The notes under the pieces are model-generated. The model ran no database searches, was not told the origin of the DNA, and saw only the letters and a list, made by a program, of their open reading frames with translations. From assembly GCA_018056145.1 (NCBI GenBank), contig JAGPGE010000031.1, forward strand, positions 1-17,283: a DNA stretch of 17,283 bases. The letters are read 5' to 3'. Positions 7,327 to 14,212 of the stretch are shown here, one piece after another. The DNA is from Armatimonadota bacterium. GTDB taxonomy: Bacteria > Armatimonadota > Zipacnadia > Zipacnadales > JABUFB01. The position numbers and the translations under genes were made by a program. How positions within the stretch are numbered: position 1 is the first letter of the stretch; each line of letters begins with the position of its first letter.

Positions 7327-10300
7327 TGGATAGGTGCGTCCGGAAGCACGTCCCCGGCGCCTACGGTGCGCGAGATCACGGCCACATCCCGCGGCCCGAT
7401 GTTCAGCCGTAGGAAGGCCCAATCGCCCTCAACGCGGGCTGGGATCGGCTCCCCTGTGAGTTCATCCCGGTAGGTGGCTTCCGGCGAATGCGCCACCTTC
7501 AGTGCTTCCGCAGCGAAAGTGCGGTAGCTGGTATTGTAAACAGTCCAGCAGGTCTTTCCCGTTCCATCAGCCCTCTCGGAGAAGCGGTTAGCATAGATTC
7601 CTTCCACCAGCACCGGCGCCAGCGGCTCGGGGTAATCGCCCGCGAAACACTGGCGATTCTCGCGAAGCACCCTGTGCATCCGGGCGATGTACTCCAGCGT
7701 CTCCGGGGCGAACCAGCGGTCAGGGATGCCCTCCAGCCAGATCGCTTCTCCATTGAACAGGATGCGGCGGCAGGCATCCACGTTGGAGCCCAGGGGCTTG
7801 TCGCAGACGATGATCTCGATGGTCTTGAAGGTGGGGAAGGCGAAGCGGTACAGGTTGAGATGGTGCGGCGACCAGGCATCCGACGCGCAGGAGATGGCGT
7901 AGGTGAAGCTCCCATCCTGATACTGTGAGGTCACGTCCGCCGGGCTCTCCTCGGTGTAGATGGCGCAGTCCGGTCCGAGGGCTTCGCGCACCTTGCGGGT
8001 CATCTGCTGCTCGCCGATCACTGGAGACGCCGGGATCGGGTGGCCATGGGCCTTGTTGAAGCAGTTGTGGCCCGGTTGGGCGAAGCCATACTCGTCGATA
8101 TAGAAGCCCACCGCGCCGGTCTGCTCGCGAACCCGGGCGTAGGTGGCGGGGAGGTAGTCCTGCCACTCGTTCACCCAGGAACAGATGTTGTAACTGGGTG
8201 CGAAGTAAGCGTACGGATTGCCCTCGGCGTCGAGAAGCTGCCACTGCTGGCCCTTAGCTTTCCCCAGGTCTGACTGCGGGTCCACCAGGTAGCCCTCGAT
8301 ATACAGACCCACCGGTACCCCGCTGTCCTTGACCTCCTGGATGGCCCGGTGGAAGTTATCGGGCGGCCCGAGGTAGTCCCAGGGCACGTAGTCTCCGCAG
8401 CGGCCATGCACCGGGTCCCAACCCCAGTCGAAAATGTGCAGGTAGTCGGCGCCGCCGAAAGCTTCGGCATCCTTCGCTAGCACCCCAGGCAGGTTCAGCG
8501 TCTTCGTCTCCGGGTCGAACATCCCGCTCATCTCCGGCAGGGCGAAGTGCAGGAACTGCTGGCGGAAGTTGAACACTTCCCGGAACCACTGCTTGCGGGG
8601 CGCGGCGGGTTCGTACCAGGTGGCAACCCACTCGCGGTACCGAGCAAGCTGCGCGTGCCAGTCGCCCTCACTGCAGCCGATCACCGTGCGCGGGAGCCGG
8701 ATGTTGTGGATGGGCGCGTACTCCACGCCCAGGTCCACCTTGCCCTCGGCCTTTGCGAGGCGGTAGAAGCGGGGGGTGGACTCTAGGTCCTGCGTCATCA
8801 CATACAGGCCGGTGCCCCGCACCGGGGAGAAGGCGCCCATGACCTGCATCGGCATCCTGCCACCGTAGGGCTCGCGCTGTGTGATGGGGATGTTGTTCAC
8901 CAACGCGCCGCGCCGGGGCATCCAGTACCAGGCATCTTGCGGGTCATCCGCGAAACGCAAGCCACGCAGGTCGGGGAAGTGGATCGTGGTGGCTGCCGGG
9001 TCCTGCCCGGAGAGGTCGCCCTCCAGGCTCATGCCGATCTCCCGCGGGTCAGTCACGTCCAGTATGAGCCGCATCCGGATCGTGGGCTCCACGCTGTCGC
9101 AGGTGAGGTGCACCACGTGCTTCGCAGTTCCCGCCGGGCCGCTCTCGATTGAAGTCACCGCGAAATCCGCCGAGGTTAGCTCCCGCAGTCCCAGGCGCAG
9201 ACGGAACAGCGGACCGGGGGTGAACTCCAGTGGAGCGGCTGCGCCAGAGTGGTTCTCGAGGCCGGTCACGATCAGACCCCGACGTGTGTCCAGGGTCATC
9301 GCGACCGACCAGGCATCGACGCGAATGAACCCGTCGCCCACCGTGATCTCGGCCTGGCGCGCAGCCATCGGTCCGGGCGCGCCGACTTCCGGCAACGGAC
9401 GGAACTGGGTAGCATCCGTCGCCGGGCCGGGGTTCGCGCAGAGCGTGGCTGCCAACAGCCCGAAAGCGGCGCGTCTGAAGCCGTCGCGGAAGGCCACGGA
9501 CTTCAGGTCCCGTGTCGGGTCCACGGCCACGCAGTATGCGCCCAGGCCGCGCGATACCCGGTGTTGCCCGGCCGGGGCGCTGAAAGGGAACTGCTCCTCA
9601 CTGGCGCCGTCGGCATACTCGATGCGCACTCGCAGCCGGTCGATCTGGTTGAAGCTGCCCAGGGCCGCCTCGCCGAAGGCCGGTTCATCCCGGGACGGCA
9701 ACTGGGCCGCAAGGATGAAGTGCAACTCCGCCGCGCGTCCCGATAGCGGGACCGCAACCTCGGCCGGTTCGCGCATGGCGGTCATGTTCGCCGCCGAAGC
9801 AGCTTCGCGCAGCAGGAAGGGGATGCCGTCCACGGTCACCTGGCCCGACGGCAGGTCGCCCTCAAGCCGCAGGCGGGTGACTAGCTCGGGCGCGCTGGTA
9901 TCCCCGTCGGGCAGGGCGACAGGACGGAATGCGCCCATGTCCTGGGGCCAGCCCGGAGTCACGGCGAAGACATCCGTGACCTTCACCCGGGGCGCGGAAT
10001 CATGGAAGCGGATGGTGGCAATCTCCAGGAATGCGCCAGGGGCCGCCGCCTGCACCTGCACCGCGAGGGTGGAGACCTGCGACACGGTGAGCCGGGCGGA
10101 CTGCACGTGCCAGACGCCGTCGGCAATCAGGTCCTGGAGACAGATGGCGTATTGCTCTTCGGGCGCCTGCCCGCCGGGGCGGTTGGCCACATACAGGGCG
10201 TAGTCGGGGTTCGCCACGAGACCTTTCGCCCGGTAGCGCATGGACACCCAGACGGGGGCTTCCACCGGTTCGTCAAGATCGCGCGACCACTTGGCGCCGG

Positions 10301-10988
10301 TTCCCGCATCCTGCACCGAGAACCGCGTGCCGTCCGGGCTGGCCTCGCAGGCGTGGTTCTCGCTGTAGTTCGCAAGCCAGGAGGGCTGGATCGTCCACAC
10401 GTCTGGGTCGTTGACGGGGACCAGTACATTCCTCTCCTCGGCGGACTGAACTGGCGCGGCTACGGTTCCCGGTGGCGGGGTGTCGGTGATCGCCAGCGTG
10501 TTCACCCACAGGTGCGCCGGGCCGTCCGCCCTTGCGTAACACTGCACCGCGACATGGTTGATGGGCGGGATGCACCCGGCCGCGGACAGGTCCACTACGC
10601 GCGTGTGCCATTCGCCATCCGAGATGATGTCCGCGCCGAGAACCGCCTTGAGTCCGTCGCGCTTGCGGTCGGCATCATCCAGCCAGACCACGTAGTCCAC
10701 CTTCTCGGTGGCGTAGCCTTCGGCCTTGTAGCGGAACACCAGCCAGGGGGCGAGGTCAGTATCGGCCTGGTCCACCTCGCGCCGCCATTTCATGCCCCTG
10801 CCAGGCTCGACGATGCTGAAATGCGCCACCCCGTCAGCCATGGTCACCGAGGGGTTCTCTGCCGCCGGTCTCAGCCAGCTTGGCTGCGGCGTCCAGACGT
10901 CGGTTGCCGTGAAGTCCTCGCGGAACTCGTCATAGCACAGCGCGCAGGTGCACGCAGTGAGAAGAAGCAGGGGGATCAGGCGGCTCAC
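7323..10988 (-). CDS. Very large exported glycoside-hydrolase-like protein with duplicated N-terminal modules (DUF6259-like)
   Basis: 1221 residues, GTG start at 10986-10988. A signal sequence opens it (MSR, hydrophobic 4-12); LTAC at 10-13 could be a lipobox, or cleavage may follow C18. Two related modules follow, about 28-172 and 194-335, sharing DVWT.QPSWL, a K-W-R/S core, a (F/M)RYxA(E/K)G strand and a GxWH strand; they look like tandem carbohydrate-binding-type beta-sandwiches. Residues about 340-800 are beta-rich. About 800-1110 resembles a TIM-barrel glycosidase: HIFDWGWD at 851-858, VGLYIEGYL at 893-901, GFYIDEYGF at 961-969 and YTEES at 1011-1015; D965/E966 and E1013/E1014 are candidate acidic catalytic residues, unproven. 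The C-terminal part is a beta domain typical of such enzymes. It resembles uncharacterised Armatimonadota/Planctomycetota proteins carrying DUF6259-type barrels, but I could not search for this. The 4-nt overlap with the DUF58 gene indicates a shared transcript. Confidence 0.72.
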   Translation of the reverse strand: MSRLIPLLLLTACTCALCYDEFREDFTATDVWTPQPSWLRPAAENPSVTMADGVAHFSIVEPGRGMKWRREVDQADTDLAPWLVFRYKAEGYATEKVDYVVWLDDADRKRDGLKAVLGADIISDGEWHTRVVDLSAAGCIPPINHVAVQCYARADGPAHLWVNTLAITDTPPPGTVAAPVQSAEERNVLVPVNDPDVWTIQPSWLANYSENHACEASPDGTRFSVQDAGTGAKWSRDLDEPVEAPVWVSMRYRAKGLVANPDYALYVANRPGGQAPEEQYAICLQDLIADGVWHVQSARLTVSQVSTLAVQVQAAAPGAFLEIATIRFHDSAPRVKVTDVFAVTPGWPQDMGAFRPVALPDGDTSAPELVTRLRLEGDLPSGQVTVDGIPFLLREAASAANMTAMREPAEVAVPLSGRAAELHFILAAQLPSRDEPAFGEAALGSFNQIDRLRVRIEYADGASEEQFPFSAPAGQHRVSRGLGAYCVAVDPTRDLKSVAFRDGFRRAAFGLLAATLCANPGPATDATQFRPLPEVGAPGPMAARQAEITVGDGFIRVDAWSVAMTLDTRRGLIVTGLENHSGAAAPLEFTPGPLFRLRLGLRELTSADFAVTSIESGPAGTAKHVVHLTCDSVEPTIRMRLILDVTDPREIGMSLEGDLSGQDPAATTIHFPDLRGLRFADDPQDAWYWMPRRGALVNNIPITQREPYGGRMPMQVMGAFSPVRGTGLYVMTQDLESTPRFYRLAKAEGKVDLGVEYAPIHNIRLPRTVIGCSEGDWHAQLARYREWVATWYEPAAPRKQWFREVFNFRQQFLHFALPEMSGMFDPETKTLNLPGVLAKDAEAFGGADYLHIFDWGWDPVHGRCGDYVPWDYLGPPDNFHRAIQEVKDSGVPVGLYIEGYLVDPQSDLGKAKGQQWQLLDAEGNPYAYFAPSYNICSWVNEWQDYLPATYARVREQTGAVGFYIDEYGFAQPGHNCFNKAHGHPIPASPVIGEQQMTRKVREALGPDCAIYTEESPADVTSQYQDGSFTYAISCASDAWSPHHLNLYRFAFPTFKTIEIIVCDKPLGSNVDACRRILFNGEAIWLEGIPDRWFAPETLEYIARMHRVLRENRQCFAGDYPEPLAPVLVEGIYANRFSERADGTGKTCWTVYNTSYRTFAAEALKVAHSPEATYRDELTGEPIPARVEGDWAFLRLNIGPRDVAVISRTVGAGDVLPDAPIQ
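10053..10907 (-). repeat. Internal duplication coding the two N-terminal modules
   Basis: Protein-level tandem repeat inside the large glycosidase-like gene, residues about 28-172 (first) and 194-312+ (second). Anchors in the same order: DVWTPQPSWL against DVWTIQPSWL, GRGMKWRREVD against GTGAKWSRDLD, FRYKAEGYA against MRYRAKGLV, and DGEWHTRVVDL against DGVWHVQSARL. DNA identity is not obvious, so the duplication is old. The stated boundaries are approximate. Confidence 0.7.
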
Positions 10989-11093
10989 GGCAGATCACCA
11001 TCCCGGGACAGCGGCGCGCACGCTCGTCCGCGCCGGGCTTCGCATTGGACTGAGTTTCGACATCCCAGCGGCCAGTCCTGCGCGGGAAGTGTT

Positions 11094-11127
11094 AAGCAAA
11101 CGGCCCGGGCGATGATCACCCGGGCCG
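11094..11127 (-). terminator. Rho-independent-type terminator after the isomerase gene
   Basis: A perfect 9-bp inverted repeat (11101-11109 with 11119-11127, arms CGGCCCGGG and CCCGGGCCG) with a 9-nt loop, followed on the minus strand by TTTGCTT. It starts 24 nt past the stop codon at 11151. The T-tract is short and interrupted, so efficiency is uncertain. The large glycosidase-like gene begins about 105 nt further on, so this may separate the two units. Confidence 0.6.
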
Positions 11128-11150
11128 TGGAGCGAGCGCGGCAGCGGTTG

Positions 11151-11930
11151 TCAGACATTGCACAGGTCGAAGGCCGTCTTGAGGGCGGGCATGACCGCAC
11201 CCTTCGCGCCGAACTCGTGGCCAACGAAGTACTCGTAGCCCGTGTCCGCGATTGCCCGCATGATCGCCGGGTAATACAGCTCCTGGGTTTCGTCCATGTC
11301 CCGGCGGCCGGGATTGCCCGCCGTGTGGAAATGGCCGATATACTGGATGTTTTCGGTGACGGTGCGGATGATGTCACCCTCCATGATCTGCATGTGGTAG
11401 ATGTCGTAAAGGAGCTTCGCCCGGGGCGATCCCACCATCTTGCAGACATGGACGCCCCACTTGGTGTGGTCGCACTGGTAGTCGTGGTGGTCGACCTTGC
11501 TGTTGAGCAGCTCCATGTTCAGGTTGATCCCGGCCTCTTCCGCATGGCCGATGACTTCCGACAGGCACTCCGCGCAGTTCTCAGCCCCGGTGATGTCGTC
11601 CATCCCGTTGCGGTTCCCCGAGAAGCAGATGAGCCCGGGGACGTTCCACTTGACCGCAAGCTCGATGCTCTCATGCAGCTCGTCCACGATGCGGCTCTTG
11701 TTCTCCGGCTTGTTCATGCCGTCGGTGAGCGTCCCGTGGCCGCTCATGCTGGCGATGCGGATTCCGTGCTTCTGGGTTAGGTCGAAGATACGCTCGCAGT
11801 CCAGGCCCTCGCGGCCCCAGAACTCGATTGCGGCGAACCCGGTGTCGGATGCGAACTTGATCAGTTCCTCCAGCGTGATACCGTCGCGCAGGTAGCATCC
11901 GAGGCAAAGCGACTGCTTGATTGAGCCCAT
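11151..11930 (-). CDS. Sugar isomerase/epimerase TIM barrel, hydroxypyruvate-isomerase-like
   Basis: 259 residues from the ATG at 11928-11930. This start is chosen over the ATG at 11934-11936 because GGGAG lies 6 nt before it, but directly abuts the upstream one. It belongs to the AP-endonuclease-2/xylose-isomerase-like superfamily, cytoplasmic and metal-dependent. Metal-site residues seen (numbered from this start): E140 in NMELLNSKVDHHDY, D176 in LLYDIYHMQIMEGD, H200/H202 in GHFHTAGNPGR and E239 in GHEFGAKG. The DIYHMQ..EGD and AGNPGR motifs are those of hydroxypyruvate isomerase (Hyi) and related 2-keto sugar isomerases, in which the third ligand is normally Gln in HVQ; here it is His in HFH, so substrate use may differ. 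It faces the NAGPA gene divergently across a shared promoter region and ends at a hairpin terminator. Family sure, substrate unsure. Confidence 0.85.
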   Translation of the reverse strand: MGSIKQSLCLGCYLRDGITLEELIKFASDTGFAAIEFWGREGLDCERIFDLTQKHGIRIASMSGHGTLTDGMNKPENKSRIVDELHESIELAVKWNVPGLICFSGNRNGMDDITGAENCAECLSEVIGHAEEAGINLNMELLNSKVDHHDYQCDHTKWGVHVCKMVGSPRAKLLYDIYHMQIMEGDIIRTVTENIQYIGHFHTAGNPGRRDMDETQELYYPAIMRAIADTGYEYFVGHEFGAKGAVMPALKTAFDLCNV

Positions 11931-11936
11931 GGGCAT

Positions 11937-11941
11937 CTCCC
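11937..11941 (-). promoter_or_regulatory. Shine-Dalgarno deciding the isomerase start
   Basis: GGGAG on the minus strand, 6 nt before the ATG at 11928-11930 and zero nt before the ATG at 11934-11936, favouring the inner start. Confidence 0.6.
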
Positions 11942-11965
11942 GGCTTTCTGACGGGCGGGCCGTCG

Positions 11966-11974
11966 TGGTATGAT
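11966..11974 (+). promoter_or_regulatory. Candidate extended -10 promoter for the NAGPA gene
   Basis: TGGTATGAT on the plus strand fits the extended -10 pattern TGnTATnnT. A weak TTCTGA at 11946-11951 sits 17 nt upstream. The predicted transcript would begin near 11981 and run through the hairpin at 11977-12000 before reaching the gene. Confidence 0.45.
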
Positions 11975-11976
11975 AC

Positions 11977-12000
11977 GCCCCGGGCCGTCAGGCCTGGGGC
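11977..12000. other. GC-rich hairpin between face-to-face promoters
   Basis: Inverted repeat with 10-nt arms (11977-11986 GCCCCGGGCC, 11991-12000 GGCCTGGGGC) pairing at nine Watson-Crick positions plus one G-T wobble, and a GTCA loop. It lies between the two candidate -10 elements, about where both transcripts would start. It could be an operator, a leader structure affecting either transcript, or an attenuator; no T-tract follows, so it is not a clear terminator. Confidence 0.55.
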
Positions 12001-12024
12001 ACAGCCCCCAATTCACGGCACCAT

Positions 12025-12033
12025 ATCATACCA
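12025..12033 (-). promoter_or_regulatory. Candidate extended -10 promoter for the isomerase gene
   Basis: The minus strand reads TGGTATGAT, identical to the nine bases of the opposing element at 11966-11974. It points leftward, with a predicted start near 12018 and a leader of about 90 nt. No good -35 box is visible. Confidence 0.45.
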
Positions 12034-12043
12034 CTGTTCGCGG

Positions 12044-14206
12044 GTGAACGGAACATTGACCATCAGAGTACACAGATGTAATCACCGACGGCTGCTCGCA
12101 AGCCTTTTCCTGCTGGCGGCGGTGTCGGTTGCCCACGCGTATGACGTCACATACCGCCGGCCGATCGGACCTGGCGTCGAGTACACCGCGATCCGTCGCA
12201 CCCAGGGTCCCTGGGAGATCCGGGTTTTCACCATCAGCCGAGCCGAAGCCCAGATCCGGATGCAGATGGCCCCCGGAAAGGGCCTGGTAAAGGGCGTCGA
12301 ACGCCTGTCGGGGATCATCGAACGGGAGACGAAGGAGGGCGACTATGTGATCGCCGCGGCGAACGGGGACTTCTTCGTCATGGCCCCGGACCCGTGGGCC
12401 GGCACGCTCTGCGGCATGGGCGTGCGCGATGGCGAGTTGCTCATGACCGCCCGGAACCGTCCGGCATTCGTCCTCCTGGAGGACTGGACGCCGCTCATCG
12501 GCGTCTTCGACACGCAGGTGAAGCTGAAGACGCCCGCTGGTGTGATCCCGCGCATTGGGTTCAACCAGAAGCCCTCGAAAGACATCGCCGTCGCCTGCAC
12601 TGCTTCCTGGGGCTGGGATTGGGACGGCGGCTGCTGGATCGCGAAGATGACCGGCCTGCCCATTCGGACCGACGGCAAGTGGGATGGCGCCATCACCGAG
12701 ATCGTCCCCGCCGGGAAGTCGCGCAAGCCGGGCCCGGATGAGATCCTGCTGGCCGGCGATGGCTACGCTGCCGGGGTGCTTGGGAAACTGGCTGTGGGGC
12801 AGCCGGTAACCATCGAGACCGCGACTACCCCGGCGCTCCCGGGGAATGTGCTGCTGGCGGTGGGTGGCAGTGGCGAACTCGTGAAAGGCGGCCAGCTCGT
12901 GGCCAATGATGGCCCGAATGCCCCGCGGCATCCGCGGACAGCGATCGGGTACAATGACGCGCAGATCATGCTGGTGATGGTCGACGGCAGGCAACCAGGC
13001 TGGAGCATCGGGATGACCTTGCCCGAACTGGCATGTCTCATGCAGGAGCTGGGCTGCACGGACGCCCTCAACCTAGACGGCGGGGGCTCCACCACCGCCT
13101 GGGTGCGCGGGAAGGTGGTCAACCGGCCCAGCGACGGCCGCGAGCGGCTCATCGCCAACGGTGTGCTGGTGCGGTCCCTGGCGCCCCACGGCCCGCTGGC
13201 GCGACTGATCGTGAACCCGCCGTCCATCGTGGCTCTTCCCGGCGCGAAGGTGCCGCTGGAGCTGATTGGCACCGATGACTGGTACAACCCGGTCGAGACT
13301 GATGAGAGCGCGTTCGTCGTGGCGCCGCCGACGGGAAGCAACGGCAAGCCCGTGCCCACCGCGCGGCTCAAGGGCTCGGAACTCACGGTGGGTCCAGGTC
13401 TCGGTGTGGGGGAGATCGAGATCCGCCACAGCAAGGCTCCCGTTTCCGCGAAGGTACCGCTCAGTGTGATCGCCGGTTGCCCGAAGCTCCTGGTCTGGCC
13501 GCCTTCCGCGGATCTTGCGCCCGGAGACACCGTGACCTTCAAAGCCCTGGGGCTCACGGACAAGGAGGAGCGCGTCTGGATGCCTGAGACCGCGCTGACG
13601 TGGTCGGTGGAGGGCCTCGGGGTCGTCCAGACCGGCCCGGCGACCTTCCGGGCAACCCAGGCGGGCGGATCGGCGAAGGTCATCGCTCGCCTTGGCGGGG
13701 CCACCTGCGAGCTTCCGGTGCGCGTTGCCGGGGAGATGCTGGTGGAGGATTTCGAGAAAGAGCTCGCGCCGAAGTTCGAGCGTTACCCGGATGACCCGGC
13801 AGTCAGCGGCGGAATCCAGGTCAAGACCGGCGATGCGGGGCAGGGCAAGCGCTTCTGCCGCATGACCTATGATCTGGGCAAACCCACCGCAACCCGGGCC
13901 GTCTACGCGCGCCTGGACAGGCCGGTGGGCACGGCGATTGTCGTCTCCATGCTCGCAAGGGGCCGCAGCACGAAGCCCCCCTGGGTGCGAGCCGCGCTGG
14001 TCGACAAGAACGGTACGCGGCACCTGGTGACCTTCAGCGAAGCACTGCCTGCCGGGGATGCCTGGACGCGGCTGGAAGCCCGGCTGCCCGCGGAGGCGAA
14101 GGGTCCCCTGACCTGGCAGTCCGTCTACATCGTGGCTACTGCCGGAGACACTTCGGCCGGCTACCTGGACATCGATGATCTGCGCGTGAGATCCATCAAG
14201 GAGTGA
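12044..14206 (+). CDS. Secreted NAGPA-domain phosphodiester glycosidase-like protein
   Basis: 720 residues from GTG 12044-12046. The frame extends up to an ATG at 11921, but that lies upstream of the promoter region and inside the opposing gene. A TTG at 12056 is a real alternative because GGTGA sits 8 nt before it. Either start gives a signal peptide: basic RVHRCNHRR, hydrophobic core, AHA cleavage site near residue 32. The NAGPA domain (phosphodiester glycosidase family, as in the lysosomal 'uncovering enzyme' and bacterial exopolysaccharide proteins) spans about 60-376, with AAANGDFF at 104-111, RTAIGY at 298-303 and the hallmark NLDGGGSTT at 343-351. Two immunoglobulin-like beta domains (about 380-565) and a C-terminal beta-sandwich (about 565-720, ending YLDIDDLRV) follow, so it is much longer than a bare domain and probably binds a glycan. 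It is likely cotranscribed with the zinc-ribbon gene 6 nt downstream. Substrate unknown. Confidence 0.85.
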   Translation: MNGTLTIRVHRCNHRRLLASLFLLAAVSVAHAYDVTYRRPIGPGVEYTAIRRTQGPWEIRVFTISRAEAQIRMQMAPGKGLVKGVERLSGIIERETKEGDYVIAAANGDFFVMAPDPWAGTLCGMGVRDGELLMTARNRPAFVLLEDWTPLIGVFDTQVKLKTPAGVIPRIGFNQKPSKDIAVACTASWGWDWDGGCWIAKMTGLPIRTDGKWDGAITEIVPAGKSRKPGPDEILLAGDGYAAGVLGKLAVGQPVTIETATTPALPGNVLLAVGGSGELVKGGQLVANDGPNAPRHPRTAIGYNDAQIMLVMVDGRQPGWSIGMTLPELACLMQELGCTDALNLDGGGSTTAWVRGKVVNRPSDGRERLIANGVLVRSLAPHGPLARLIVNPPSIVALPGAKVPLELIGTDDWYNPVETDESAFVVAPPTGSNGKPVPTARLKGSELTVGPGLGVGEIEIRHSKAPVSAKVPLSVIAGCPKLLVWPPSADLAPGDTVTFKALGLTDKEERVWMPETALTWSVEGLGVVQTGPATFRATQAGGSAKVIARLGGATCELPVRVAGEMLVEDFEKELAPKFERYPDDPAVSGGIQVKTGDAGQGKRFCRMTYDLGKPTATRAVYARLDRPVGTAIVVSMLARGRSTKPPWVRAALVDKNGTRHLVTFSEALPAGDAWTRLEARLPAEAKGPLTWQSVYIVATAGDTSAGYLDIDDLRVRSIKE

Positions 14207-14212
14207 CATCAA

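Noticed and set aside
8881..10203. 440-codon plus-strand open frame inside the large glycosidase-like gene
   Set aside because: Arg/Ser-rich translation with no family resemblance; it is antisense to a well-supported gene and is explained by high GC with few stop codons.
10002..11780. 592-codon plus-strand open frame spanning two minus-strand genes and their gap
   Set aside because: It runs antisense through the glycosidase-like and isomerase genes and a terminator hairpin; His/Arg/Val-rich composition typical of a shadow frame.
11921..12043. Upstream extension of the NAGPA gene to an ATG at 11921
   Set aside because: It overlaps the opposing gene's start and the promoter region and would bury the signal peptide 50 residues inside the protein.
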